Positions 17,185 to 25,673 of a stretch of 34,137 bases of DNA are shown piece after piece. Each line of letters opens with the position of its first letter. Positions within the stretch are counted from its first letter, which is position 1. Below the pieces are notes generated by a model. The model worked only from the letters and a program-made list of their open reading frames with translations. It ran no database searches and was not told the origin of the DNA. The translations under genes were made by a program, and so were the position numbers. This DNA is from an uncultured Pseudomonadota bacterium (GTDB taxonomy: Bacteria > Pseudomonadota > Gammaproteobacteria > Ga0077536): assembly GCA_913047675.1 (NCBI GenBank), contig CAJWTO010000010.1, forward strand, positions 1-34,137, written 5' to 3'.

Positions 17185-17432
17185 GAAGATTTACCATCAT
17201 TAATTTTCAAAATAGTTTCTGCGAGATCCCCAACTGTATTCACATAAGAAAGAGCTTCCTCATCGATAACTATATCAAAATCATCTTCGACCTCGCATAG
17301 GTACTCAATGACCTGAATTGACTCCAAGCCAGCATCACCGACCAGCGCAGTCTCTTTATCAAAGTTATCGACACTAGCAACTAAACCCTCAAGGAGTTCA
17401 ATTAGTCGAGTCACAATTTTTGAATGTGTCAT
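17181..17432 (-). CDS. Dedicated acyl carrier protein of the sphingolipid operon
   Basis: An 83-residue acidic carrier protein. The phosphopantetheine site is S38 in GLESIQVIEYL; the usual Asp before the Ser is Glu here. Helix II continues with CEVEDDFDIVIDEEAL, typical of ACPs. It lies between the reductase and spt genes, with a 32-base gap upstream and a 4-base overlap downstream. By analogy with the Caulobacter ceramide genes it would carry the acyl chain loaded by the acyl-AMP ligase and hand it to serine palmitoyltransferase. Confidence 0.92.
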   Translation of the reverse strand: MTHSKIVTRLIELLEGLVASVDNFDKETALVGDAGLESIQVIEYLCEVEDDFDIVIDEEALSYVNTVGDLAETILKINDGKSS

Positions 17433-17464
17433 CTAATTCTATCACCGATATTTTATTAAATTTT

Positions 17465-18367
17465 TTAAAGAGTTCTTCGCATACCCTGCTGAAGATTTAC
17501 TCGCGGTTTCCAGTCACATATCTCACTAATCTTAGCATTATCACAAACCCAAGCCTTTTCCGAAAGTTCCCTGACTTTACCAGGCGAAAGCATAGGCAGA
17601 TATCCAAAGACAGACGCAAGCAGCATATTTATTTTCGCGCAACCAATTAAGATAACGTGCGGCAAGCGTATCGCTACAGTCACTCCGCGAGGTCTTACAG
17701 ACTTAACGATCTCACTCCATAGATAGCCACCCTCTTTGCCGTCATGAACCGTCATTTTCCGACTCTTAAAAGCCGATGACGACCTAACCACCGCACAAAC
17801 CGCTCTTGCTAAATCATCGACATGCAGTAAGGATAACCTTTGATCTTTTGGTCCAATAATTAATGCAATACCTTTATCCATCAGTTTAAACAAAGGTCTT
17901 AACTCAGTATCGGACGCGCCATAGACTGCCGGCGGACGCAGAATACACCATTTCAAACCTTTTATACTTTCAAGAATGATTTCACCAAGATATTTAGTAT
18001 TTGCATAGTCAGAAAGATGCGGCCGTTCCGCTGCCAATGAAGATATGAGCAACAAACGACCTCCAGATTTTGCCAAAGCCTCGCCAAATACCCTTAGACC
18101 CGCAACATTTGCTTCGAAGAAATCTTTTGACCGCGCGCCTCGGACGCTACCAGCGCAATAAACCACGAGGTCACATCCAGACGTCAGCCAGTTAATTTTC
18201 TCTGAATCAGTAAGTGAACCTTCGACACTAGAACAGCTTTTGAGGATATTAGCGTTTATCCCTCGGTTTTCCCTAGTATATACGGTAACCGTGTGACCAG
18301 AAGAAACCAAAAATTGTTGCAACTGACGCCCGATAAATCCGGTTCCGCCAGTTAAAACAATGTGCAA
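17465..18367 (-). CDS. NAD-dependent epimerase/reductase family protein, probable ceramide reductase (CerR-like)
   Basis: A 300-residue extended short-chain dehydrogenase. TGGTGFIGRQL at residues 6-16 is the Rossmann nucleotide loop, LLLISSLAAE holds the catalytic Ser, and Y121-x3-K125 (YANTK) is the catalytic pair. VYGASDTELRP and LLHVDDLARAV follow as in the extended family. In Caulobacter a homologous gene in the same position reduces the 3-keto group of the oxidised ceramide or long-chain base, so the same role is likely here. It starts 14 bases after the FAAL stop and precedes the ACP by 32 bases, in one operon. Confidence 0.83.
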   Translation of the reverse strand: MHIVLTGGTGFIGRQLQQFLVSSGHTVTVYTRENRGINANILKSCSSVEGSLTDSEKINWLTSGCDLVVYCAGSVRGARSKDFFEANVAGLRVFGEALAKSGGRLLLISSLAAERPHLSDYANTKYLGEIILESIKGLKWCILRPPAVYGASDTELRPLFKLMDKGIALIIGPKDQRLSLLHVDDLARAVCAVVRSSSAFKSRKMTVHDGKEGGYLWSEIVKSVRPRGVTVAIRLPHVILIGCAKINMLLASVFGYLPMLSPGKVRELSEKAWVCDNAKISEICDWKPRVNLQQGMRRTL

Positions 18368-18381
18368 CTTTCTAGCCTATA

Positions 18382-20160
18382 TCAAGCGTTGGCGCTTATA
18401 ACCTGTGTATCGTTGTCAACAACTTCTAAGCGCGCTAAAAAGTCTTGTTTCGCTTTTGAACGCGAAAGTTTTCCCGAAGAGGTTCTAGGAAGAGTCCTAG
18501 GGGGTACAAGATCTATATGACAGGCCATTCCAAAATTCTTCGATATCAAACCAGACAGTTCATTAATTAAGCTTCGCACTTTTGCTGGATTCGACTCTCT
18601 CGACTCCACTACCATCACAACTTGATCAGAGCCCGCCTCATCAGCGAAAGAAAACGCAGAAACGTTACCGAACCGAACTCCCGGCAGCGTCTCAGCCAAA
18701 TACTCTAGATCATGCGGCCAAATATTACGTCCATTGACGATAATCACATCCTTACGACGTGCAGTAACTATGACGTTATCACCAACTCGATACCCTATAT
18801 CACCAGTATCTAACCAGCCCTCCTTAGAAAGTGATTCATCAGTGGCGGTAGGATTTTGAAAATACCCAGTCATGACACTGGGCCCTCTCAAGCATATACG
18901 ACCACACTGGTAATCCGGCAGATCACCTCCAGCGTCATCTCGAATCGCCATTTCAAAACTTGGCAAAATTTTCCCACAGTCAACGAAGGTTAGAGAATTA
19001 AGCCCATCCACATCCTTATCATCTAGCGGTTTGACGAGACCTTCTCTCGACATACTATCTTTATCAACCTGAATTGAAGTTATGCCCACATCGAGTTCTT
19101 CAAAACTAATAGCTAACGCGCACTCAGCCATCCCGTAGCACGCGACAAAAGCCTTGGCATCGAAATTCGCAGCTTTCAGAACATGCGCAAATTGTCTAAG
19201 CGGCTCAGGATGAATCCTTTCCGCTCCGACACAGGCAACTCTCCAGGAACTCAGATCATATCGATCTTGATCAGTCAGACGCAGGCGTTTTGCACACAAC
19301 GCATAGCCAAACGGCGGACTCGAAGAAATCGTCCCACGATTTTGAGATATCAGCTTCAACCACAAACGTGGCCGCATACCGAATGTGCGCGGACTTAAGT
19401 AATCAGCTGAGAGCTGGCTGCCAAGGGGCAATAAAACAAACGCCACCAAACCCATATCATGGTACAAAGGCAACCAAGAAACCATCCTGTCGCGTTCACT
19501 TATTTTTAGCCCATGCACTGCAATATCACGTAAATTTGTCATCACAGCTTTTTGAGATATTTCTACTCCGCGAGGAAACCTCGTGCTGCCTGAGGTGTAT
19601 TGCAAATACGCAATATCATTTTCATCTAAGGGTTGCATCGGGATATTGGTCTTACTCAAAGAATCAAATTCTTCGGGAGTGCCAGCTTTAACTAAATTTA
19701 ATCGCTCTACGGCCTGCTTAAGGAAACCGATATGAGATTCCGGAGCAACAGCCAAGTCAGCCCCGCAGCTATCTAACATCCGTTCCAGCTGCTCTACATA
19801 GGCTTTTCGAGCACCTATCTGAAATCCTGCGGGTAACGCTACCGGAATGTAACCTGCATACTGACAAGCAAAAAAGAATCTGTGAAACATCGGATCAGTT
19901 TCAGCCACGATGGCAACTCGTGTACCGCGTCTACAACCCAACCCTAAGAGCTTGCCCGCAAGTAATTTCGCTTCTATACGTAATTCTTTGTAACTAAGAA
20001 CGCTCGACAGGTCTCCACGCCCATCGTAGAAATTGTAACCTGTATCTCCTTTCGCAGCGTACTCAAGCGCTTCAGTCAGAGTATTAAATGACGCATTTCT
20101 CAATGGTAATGCACTATTTAATGGCGTAACTTGCATGGGAATCTGATTATTTTTATTCAA
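18382..20160 (-). CDS. Fatty acyl-AMP ligase / acyl-ACP synthetase
   Basis: A 592-residue adenylate-forming enzyme that activates a fatty acid with ATP and loads it on an ACP. Motifs in order: YLQYTSGSTRFPRGVEIS (A3 loop), SWLPLYHDMGLV (FAAL/FACL A4), YGMAECALAIS (A5), GWLDTGDIGYRVG (A7), ARRKDVIIVNGRNIWPHDLE (A8) and PRTSSGKLSRSKAK (A10 with the catalytic Lys). The HDMGLV and GRNIWPHDLE forms are typical of the fatty acyl-AMP ligase branch. The start is the TTG at 20158-20160, since GGAG lies 5 bases upstream; the ATG eight codons later lacks a site. It is the first gene of the sphingolipid operon. Confidence 0.93.
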   Translation of the reverse strand: MNKNNQIPMQVTPLNSALPLRNASFNTLTEALEYAAKGDTGYNFYDGRGDLSSVLSYKELRIEAKLLAGKLLGLGCRRGTRVAIVAETDPMFHRFFFACQYAGYIPVALPAGFQIGARKAYVEQLERMLDSCGADLAVAPESHIGFLKQAVERLNLVKAGTPEEFDSLSKTNIPMQPLDENDIAYLQYTSGSTRFPRGVEISQKAVMTNLRDIAVHGLKISERDRMVSWLPLYHDMGLVAFVLLPLGSQLSADYLSPRTFGMRPRLWLKLISQNRGTISSSPPFGYALCAKRLRLTDQDRYDLSSWRVACVGAERIHPEPLRQFAHVLKAANFDAKAFVACYGMAECALAISFEELDVGITSIQVDKDSMSREGLVKPLDDKDVDGLNSLTFVDCGKILPSFEMAIRDDAGGDLPDYQCGRICLRGPSVMTGYFQNPTATDESLSKEGWLDTGDIGYRVGDNVIVTARRKDVIIVNGRNIWPHDLEYLAETLPGVRFGNVSAFSFADEAGSDQVVMVVESRESNPAKVRSLINELSGLISKNFGMACHIDLVPPRTLPRTSSGKLSRSKAKQDFLARLEVVDNDTQVISANA

Positions 20161-20192
20161 GCTGACTCCACGAGTCGTTTTACTGCGACTCG
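20161..20192 (-). promoter_or_regulatory. Leader hairpins over the ribosome binding site of the FAAL-cerR-acp-spt operon
   Basis: In the minus-strand leader, segment 1 (CGAGTCG, 20186-20192 on plus as CGACTCG) can pair with segment 2 (20171-20177) in a perfect 7-bp stem with an 8-nt loop. The GACTC part of segment 2 can instead pair with GAGTC, which contains the GGAG site just before the TTG start. The two folds exclude each other. One exposes and one hides the ribosome binding site, as in an attenuating leader. This is seen in sequence; its use is inference. Confidence 0.4.
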
Positions 20193-20474
20193 GCCCCTTA
20201 ATTATTCAGTGTTTAACATTATAACCTGCTCGTAACATAAATGAGGTTTTTTGTTTAACTTTCGCATTTATATAGCTTTTTTTGGCAATTTGCACTTTGT
20301 TTTCGATAGTATATCCGCACATTACACTAAAGTCATCATGCTGTCATGATTTCTATGGTTTTTTTTGAATGTAAATTATAGTGTAGATAAATGTGTTGTA
20401 CCGCTCTTGATTGTAGCCTTAGTAGGCCCAGCTGCGGAATAAGAGACGATAATTCTTTTATAACGGGAAGACCG
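20193..20474. other. Intergenic region between the sphingolipid operon and imuB
   Basis: Together with the leader hairpins this is the only gap over 300 bases. No ORF with coding character is visible. It holds a TATAAT on the minus strand at 20218-20223, likely the -10 of the FAAL operon, though without a clear -35. A 6-bp inverted repeat ATCATG/CATGAT lies at 20335-20350 and could be an operator. A short hairpin (AACGG/CCGTT, 20462-20476) overlaps the imuB stop but has no U-run. No SOS box and no dnaE2 are present. Confidence 0.5.
20218..20223 (-). promoter_or_regulatory. Candidate -10 box of the FAAL-cerR-acp-spt operon
   Basis: A consensus TATAAT on the minus strand sits 57 bases before the TTG start. 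It would begin the transcript just ahead of the leader hairpins. No matching -35 hexamer is evident, so activation by a factor or a chance match are both possible. Confidence 0.4.
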
Positions 20475-21920
20475 TTAGTCAAAAATTCCCCATAGGTACC
20501 AACTATCTAAGACACCTAATTCTTTATATACCCAGACACGGCGTCCACAAGCAGTGGATGCTATAAAATAATCTCTAGCAATTATATTGCTTTCCCACCA
20601 ATTAGTTAAAACACGCTCACGCTCTGATTTAATCATTAATACACCTTGATACTCCGGCCATTGATTGGTAACCGAAAGTTTTACGGGTTTTTTAACTAAC
20701 CATAGTGGCCTTTCAGGGTGATAGTTAGAACGAGGACTTAATCGATAGCTACTAATACTTTTTCGAGAATAGCTATCTTCAGGCTCATAAGAAAAATCTT
20801 CTTTTAAAAAATAAATAGCATCCTCCCCTAACCTTCTCTTTAGTCCGGAAACCAGACTTTCGTAGCCTGTAATCTTCTCTCCTTTGAATTTACTACCAAA
20901 AAAATCCATTCTAGTACTCAAATCTTTCGGCACATCAAACACTTTTAATCTAATAGAAGATAAATACCTACCTGCTAATTTCCGTTTCAATATATAGCTG
21001 ACCAATGATTTTATGATTGACTCTCGACTCGAACTATCGTCACAACATATAGATAAAAAATCTCGATGGTTGTCATTACCTTCTAGCCGCCAAATTAATC
21101 GAGAGGGCATACTTTGTCTTCGGAATAAATAAAGGCTTAATTCGCGCAAAAGATTCTGGGCTGCATGTGTTACTGATTTAATTTCAATCACTTCATTGGG
21201 GAAACAGAAAGTGGATTCAAAAAATTCTCTTGGAGTAAACTCTTCCACGTACTCCGGCTTATCGCCAAACAAGCAATCTAACATATCTACAAATTCGGAC
21301 GACAATCTTTCTCTCAATCCAATCCGAGGGAGACGTCTACAGTCTCCTAAATTTCGTATGCCTAAATCTTTAAGATTCTTTTTCTCTTGATAGCTAATCA
21401 ATAACGCGGCAACAGAAGTCATGGATAACACTTTTTTTAAATCCGCCTTATCTACTATGACTAAATTAGGCTTATCTTTACAAAGCATAACAGCAGCGGA
21501 AGGTGTCGGAGCGACAGCAAATTCAGGCCTATAACCTAAGGATTTCAACTCGGCCACCATCTGCTCCATAAGACTCTCGATCCCGCTGAATAATTTCAGA
21601 CTTCCCCTGACTTCAAGTAAAAGTCCTTGATAGCCTACCTTTGACATTCTCGGGGTAAATTTTAATGCCCAGTCACACAGAGATTCTAAAGCGAAGTACT
21701 CTACTTCTTGGTTTCGCTTTAAAAGCTTTACATGTTCATTTATATAAAACGACTGTACAGACATTCCTGGCTTTATACCTAATGCCTGAGCTTGGGAGTT
21801 GGCTGCCTCAACTGTAATAATTTCTTTGATCTTTGTGACTGAAGCATACGGCTGCTTATCAAGTATATCGTCTACCAAAACCTCGATTGAAAAGTAGGGG
21901 AAATATAAATAAACCCACAA
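20475..21920 (-). CDS. imuB: ImuB, Y-family polymerase-like mutagenesis protein
   Basis: ImuB is the catalytically dead Y-family-like hub of the ImuA-ImuB-DnaE2 mutasome in SOS mutagenesis. The product has 481 residues from the TTG at 21918-21920. It begins MWVYLYFPYFSIEVL, the usual ImuB start. GYQGLLLEVRGSLKLFSG and FAVAPTPSAAVMLCK fit the palm/fingers part, and GRRVWVYKE, WYLWGIFD and a WW-x-ARDYF-like segment fit the C-terminal tail. The TTG has poor ribosome binding site spacing. The ATG that overlaps the imuA stop (22022-22024) leads into this frame only if one base is added to the A9 tract at 21959-21967, so the start region is doubtful. Confidence 0.85.
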   Translation of the reverse strand: MWVYLYFPYFSIEVLVDDILDKQPYASVTKIKEIITVEAANSQAQALGIKPGMSVQSFYINEHVKLLKRNQEVEYFALESLCDWALKFTPRMSKVGYQGLLLEVRGSLKLFSGIESLMEQMVAELKSLGYRPEFAVAPTPSAAVMLCKDKPNLVIVDKADLKKVLSMTSVAALLISYQEKKNLKDLGIRNLGDCRRLPRIGLRERLSSEFVDMLDCLFGDKPEYVEEFTPREFFESTFCFPNEVIEIKSVTHAAQNLLRELSLYLFRRQSMPSRLIWRLEGNDNHRDFLSICCDDSSSRESIIKSLVSYILKRKLAGRYLSSIRLKVFDVPKDLSTRMDFFGSKFKGEKITGYESLVSGLKRRLGEDAIYFLKEDFSYEPEDSYSRKSISSYRLSPRSNYHPERPLWLVKKPVKLSVTNQWPEYQGVLMIKSERERVLTNWWESNIIARDYFIASTACGRRVWVYKELGVLDSWYLWGIFD

Positions 21921-22020
21921 ATCCTCTGCGCTTTCGATAAACTGTGGACAGTTGACTCTTTTTTTTTAGTATCAGACGACAAATTATTTTTTGTCGAAGA
22001 AACTACTAATGGATCAAAAT

Positions 22021-22677
22021 TCATATTTCTAATAAAAACTGTTGCCCTATCGAGTAGCTAGAACCTTTAATGATGGTTCCTTTGAATTTTGTTGTTGATA
22101 GATTATTCGAAGTAAAATGACATTTACTTGGTGATAATGTGTCTAACTGTATTCGTAAAGATGCAGGAGAAGAGTAATTCGCAAACTTAGCAGATCTAAA
22201 AACAATACCCCACGTATCTCCTATCTCTGCAGCAAGATATAATTTACGCAGTTCCACGGTGCTCATTTCGTCCCCCCAAAATAATGCAGCGCCACAGTCA
22301 TCGAACCTTAGCGCTTGTTCATAAGCCCAAAGGGTATTTGTTCTATTACTAGAATCAGATCCTGGTAAGTCGATAACTAAAATTTTAGAGACATCAGCCC
22401 CAGCTTGTTCCCATGCTAAGGAAAAAGGAGTATATGGCGGACTGACCAAAATAACCCATCTTTTATTACTAATTTCCGCCAACGCTGGAAGTAAGAGGCG
22501 TAAAGCATTTGCATTTACAGTGGGGATTAAAATTTCAGTTATCCCAACGCGAGGCCATCCACCGTTGGGTAATATCCGATCTAAGTCATCAAAAGTACTT
22601 GAGTAGGTTTTTTTATTAGTAGCAAGTGTATTACCATAAATTAAATCAACTCCACGAAAAAGTTCATTTTTTTTCAT
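22021..22677 (-). CDS. imuA: ImuA, RecA/SulA-like mutagenesis accessory protein
   Basis: ImuA is a RecA-like protein that works with ImuB in error-prone translesion synthesis. The 218-residue product has [19 protein letters not shown] near the N-terminus, the typical ImuA entry where RecA would have its Walker [22 protein letters not shown] and [22 protein letters not shown] follow as in the family. The nucleotide-binding P-loop is degenerate. The start overlaps the lexA stop as ATGA, so lexA, imuA and imuB form one SOS-controlled unit. Confidence 0.86.
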   Translation of the reverse strand: MKKNELFRGVDLIYGNTLATNKKTYSSTFDDLDRILPNGGWPRVGITEILIPTVNANALRLLLPALAEISNKRWVILVSPPYTPFSLAWEQAGADVSKILVIDLPGSDSSNRTNTLWAYEQALRFDDCGAALFWGDEMSTVELRKLYLAAEIGDTWGIVFRSAKFANYSSPASLRIQLDTLSPSKCHFTSNNLSTTKFKGTIIKGSSYSIGQQFLLEI

Positions 22678-23291
22678 GATACTTCGGCTCGAAGAACGCC
22701 AACTCCTAGACCTTCAACAAAGAAATCTACTTTGTCTAAATCAATTTTCATTACCGGGAACATAGGGTTTTCGGGAGATAAGTGAATAATCGAACCAATT
22801 CTTCTAAATCGCTTCACAGTAACTTCATCATCAATACGAGCGACAATAATTTGTCCATCTGATATATCTCTTGTAGATTTTACGGCGAGTAAATCTCCAT
22901 CTAATATACCCGCGTCGCGCATACTATCCCCTTTGACGCGAAGTAAATAATCCGGACGTGTATGAAATACTGAAGGATCAACAGAACAATATTGCTCTAT
23001 ATGCTCGATAGCTAATACAGGATGTCCTGCAGCGACCTGTCCAACAACAGGTAATTTGTAACTATCGAAAGAGTTATCTTCTATTAGCTTAATTCCTCTT
23101 GATGTACCTGAAATCAATTCGATAAAACCCTTCCGCGCCAACGCGCGCAGATGTTCCTCAGCTGAATTAGCGGACCGAAAACCAAAGTGTAGTGCGATCT
23201 CTGCTCGCGTAGGCGGCATACCAGTTTTCTTGATATGTCCCTTAATGAGATCAAAAATTTCTTGCTGTCTAGATGTCAGTGATAAAGTCAC
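22674..23291 (-). CDS. lexA: LexA repressor
   Basis: LexA represses the SOS regulon and cleaves itself when RecA filaments form. The 205-residue product starts at a GTG ([16 protein letters not shown]). The winged-helix DNA-binding domain covers 1-70 ([23 protein letters not shown]). The cleavage site is A88-G89 in QVAAGHP, the catalytic Ser is S123 (GDSM), and the Lys is K160 (VTVKRF). All key residues are present. The length is close to E. coli LexA (202). Its own operator lies just upstream, and dgkA is divergent as a neighbour, recalling the lexA-dgkA proximity in E. coli. Confidence 0.98.
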   Translation of the reverse strand: MTLSLTSRQQEIFDLIKGHIKKTGMPPTRAEIALHFGFRSANSAEEHLRALARKGFIELISGTSRGIKLIEDNSFDSYKLPVVGQVAAGHPVLAIEHIEQYCSVDPSVFHTRPDYLLRVKGDSMRDAGILDGDLLAVKSTRDISDGQIIVARIDDEVTVKRFRRIGSIIHLSPENPMFPVMKIDLDKVDFFVEGLGVGVLRAEVS

Positions 23292-23296
23292 GATAA

Positions 23297-23358
23297 ATTA
23301 TCTTGTATAAATAAACATACTGTTATTATATACAGTATTTTTATTTATACAAGATAAT
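23297..23358. repeat. 62-bp concentric palindrome around the LexA operator
   Basis: Two perfect 19-bp arms (23297-23315 and 23340-23358) share the same centre as the SOS box. Each arm holds TTGTAT, a fair -35 hexamer, facing outward on opposite strands. The layout reads as a symmetric divergent promoter with a single shared operator. Confidence 0.85.
23318..23337. promoter_or_regulatory. LexA-binding SOS box
   Basis: The site is TACTGT, eight AT-only bases, then ACAGTA, matching the gammaproteobacterial consensus CTGT-N8-ACAG exactly. It overlaps the probable lexA -10 (TATAAT on the minus strand, 23325-23330), whose -35 TTGTAT is at 23347-23352 with a 16-bp spacer. It should give autoregulation of lexA-imuA-imuB. 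Confidence 0.93.
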
Positions 23359-23483
23359 CGCATATCAGACAAAATTGTGGATAGTCAATATGATAAACTA
23401 TAGTTACATCAGTGCTTTGCGCTATAATAGTAAAGTTAGTAGCCTATTTGGCAAATCTTGAACAAACAACACTCCCAAATCCT

Positions 23484-23864
23484 ATGATTAATACGCCCCG
23501 CCCCAAACCATACGGAATTGCCAGACTAAAAAACGCATTTAGTTATTCTATAAAAGGCCTCCAACTTGCTTGGCAACACGAAGAAGCTTTTCGATTAGAA
23601 ATTTATATTTTACTTTTTGGGATTCCTCTCGCTGGGCTAATTGGTGATAATTTAACAGACTATGTTCTCTTAATCGGTTCATTGCTCCTACTAGTCATAA
23701 TTGAGCTAGTCAATTCCGCTATTGAAGCCATCTGCGACAAAATTTCTATTGCAAACGATGAACTGGTCGGTCGCTCCAAAGACTTTGGTGCGGCCGCCGT
23801 ATTTGTAGCGATCATTGGTATGCTTGGAACATGGGCGATCATCTTAACCAAGAATTGGTCCTAA
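23484..23864 (+). CDS. dgkA: Diacylglycerol kinase (small membrane type)
   Basis: DgkA phosphorylates diacylglycerol to phosphatidate in the inner membrane, recycling the diacylglycerol left by envelope synthesis. I use the ATG at 23484 (MINTPRPKPYGIARLKNAF), giving 126 residues against 122 in E. coli; the open frame further upstream is unlikely. There are three TM segments, about 45-62, 67-85 and 105-125. The family signature is IIELVNSAIEAICDKI, followed by DELVGRSKDFGAAAVF, which contains the active-site Glu, Asn and Asp residues. It stands alone between lexA and glnS. Confidence 0.94.
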   Translation: MINTPRPKPYGIARLKNAFSYSIKGLQLAWQHEEAFRLEIYILLFGIPLAGLIGDNLTDYVLLIGSLLLLVIIELVNSAIEAICDKISIANDELVGRSKDFGAAAVFVAIIGMLGTWAIILTKNWS

Positions 23865-23950
23865 AAATTTTGATCACTTCGTTGAGATGTGCTCCTAATG
23901 TATGTAGCGATATAATGCTAAGTTAAACAACAAATATTTAGAATACTCAA

Positions 23951-25630
23951 ATGTCAGATAACGGGAATAGTAAATCATCAAATTTCATTAGACACATAGT
24001 GACTAACGAAATAGCGTCAAACAAAATTCAACACGGGATCATCACCAGGTTCCCGCCAGAACCCAATGGTTTTCTTCATATCGGACATGCAAAATCCATG
24101 TGTTTAAACTTTGGGCTACCACTCGAGTTCTCGGGCTATTGTAATCTACGCTTTGACGACACAAACCCTGATAAAGAAGAAGAAGAATATACCGAAGCCA
24201 TAAAGGCAGATGTAAAATGGTTAGGTTTCGATTTTAAAGGACATCTACATCATGCTTCTGACTACTTTGAACAAATATACAAATTTGCTTGCGAGCTAAT
24301 CGAGCACGACAAAGCATACGTAGATGATCAATCAGTTGAACAAATACGATTAACTAGAGGGACTTTAACAACAGCAGGAATAGAGAGTCCTTATAGAAAT
24401 CGTAGCGTGAAAGAGAACTTAACTCTGTTTCAAAGAATGTATGACGGTAAGTTCGGCGAAGGCTCTCACGTGCTAAGAGCAAAAATAGATATGGCCTCCC
24501 CTAATATTAATTTACGTGATCCGACTCTATACCGTATCAAGAACACAACACATCATCGCACTGGTGATCAATGGCATATATACCCACTTTACGACTTAAC
24601 ACACTGTATTTCAGATGCTATCGAAGGGGTTACTCATAGCCTTTGCACTCTCGAATTTGAGGACCATCGACCGCTTTATGACTGGGTACTTAATAATATC
24701 TCAATTGACTGCCATCCTCAGCAAATAGAATTCGCAAGACTGGAGTTAAATTATACGGTAACCAGTAAAAGAAAATTACATCAGCTCGTGACTGAAGGAT
24801 ATGTAAATGGCTGGGGCGATCCCAGGTTACCTACACTCAAAGGAATGCGTAAAAGAGGATACCCAGCCGAAGCAATAAAAGATTTCTGCGAGCGGATAGG
24901 TATCACTAAAAAACAAGCAGTAATCGACACCGCTGTCCTAGAAAATTGTGTTAGAGAAAATCTGGACACTAACGCAGCCCGAGCTATGGTGGTAATAGAT
25001 CCAATCAAAGTAATTTTAACTAACTTTCCTGATAGTGAAACTGAATGGATAGAGGTACCAAATCATCCGAAAAATGAAGCTTTTGGTAAGCGAAAAATCC
25101 CCTTAACTCGCGAGATATACATAGAAAGAAGTGACTTCATGGAAAATCCGCCGAAAAAATTTCACCGTCTAAGTGAACGAAGTGAAGTTCGACTTCGTTA
25201 CGGATATGCGATCACCTGTGAAGATGTTGTTAGAGATAATAATGGCAACTTAATCGAGCTACATTGTACATACGACGCACAATCCGGGGGAGGAAAGACT
25301 TCTGACGGTAGAAAAATAAAAGGAATTATACACTGGGTATCGGCCACCTTAGGGCAGTCAATAGAGGTCAATTTAATCGATAGGCTCTTCAATGCTGAAG
25401 ATCCCGCAAGCGCAGAAAACTTTCTTGAACATATCAATCCGAATTCGCTTATCAAATGCGACAAAGCCGTCGGCGAGCCGAGCCTCAAGGAAGCCAAAGA
25501 AGGCGATACATTCCAATTCGAACGGCTGGGATATTTCTGTCGCGGCGAACAAACGACAGCCGAAAATACTATTGTTTTCAATAGAACTGTTACGCTGCGC
25601 GACACGTGGGCTAAAATCACCCACTCATGA
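23951..25630 (+). CDS. glnS: Glutaminyl-tRNA synthetase
   Basis: This class I synthetase attaches glutamine to tRNA-Gln. The product has 559 residues (E. coli 554). RFPPEPNGFLHIGHAKS carries the HIGH motif (43-46), followed by LRFDDTNPDKE. The KMSKS loop is VTSKRKLHQLV, and the catalytic domain contains YPLYDLTHCISDAIEGVTHSLCTLEFEDHRPLY. The C-terminal beta-barrel anticodon domain begins near residue 340. The ATG at 23951 follows an AT-rich gap of 86 bases after dgkA. Its presence fits gammaproteobacteria, which use GlnS directly. Confidence 0.97.
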   Translation: MSDNGNSKSSNFIRHIVTNEIASNKIQHGIITRFPPEPNGFLHIGHAKSMCLNFGLPLEFSGYCNLRFDDTNPDKEEEEYTEAIKADVKWLGFDFKGHLHHASDYFEQIYKFACELIEHDKAYVDDQSVEQIRLTRGTLTTAGIESPYRNRSVKENLTLFQRMYDGKFGEGSHVLRAKIDMASPNINLRDPTLYRIKNTTHHRTGDQWHIYPLYDLTHCISDAIEGVTHSLCTLEFEDHRPLYDWVLNNISIDCHPQQIEFARLELNYTVTSKRKLHQLVTEGYVNGWGDPRLPTLKGMRKRGYPAEAIKDFCERIGITKKQAVIDTAVLENCVRENLDTNAARAMVVIDPIKVILTNFPDSETEWIEVPNHPKNEAFGKRKIPLTREIYIERSDFMENPPKKFHRLSERSEVRLRYGYAITCEDVVRDNNGNLIELHCTYDAQSGGGKTSDGRKIKGIIHWVSATLGQSIEVNLIDRLFNAEDPASAENFLEHINPNSLIKCDKAVGEPSLKEAKEGDTFQFERLGYFCRGEQTTAENTIVFNRTVTLRDTWAKITHS

Positions 25631-25673
25631 TCGTAAAAATTTCAAAATTTACCTTTACTGTGGAGGTCTCTAA

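Noticed and set aside
19290-19691. Plus-strand frame of 133 codons opposite the acyl-AMP ligase gene
   Set aside because: Lies wholly inside conserved FAAL sequence on the other strand and shows no domain.
6721-20160. Genomic island or recent mobile element
   Set aside because: No integrase, transposase, direct repeats or tRNA-end duplication is visible, and base composition looks like the flanking genes; tRNA-Leu is intact with no second copy of its 3' end seen.
20335-20350. ATCATG/CATGAT repeat as a transcription terminator
   Set aside because: The stem is only 6 bp and AT-rich; the T-run after it on the plus strand does not follow any plus-strand gene.
23297-23358. The lexA palindrome as an mRNA hairpin hiding the lexA start
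   Set aside because: The best promoter fit places transcription start inside the SOS box, so only one arm would be in the mRNA.
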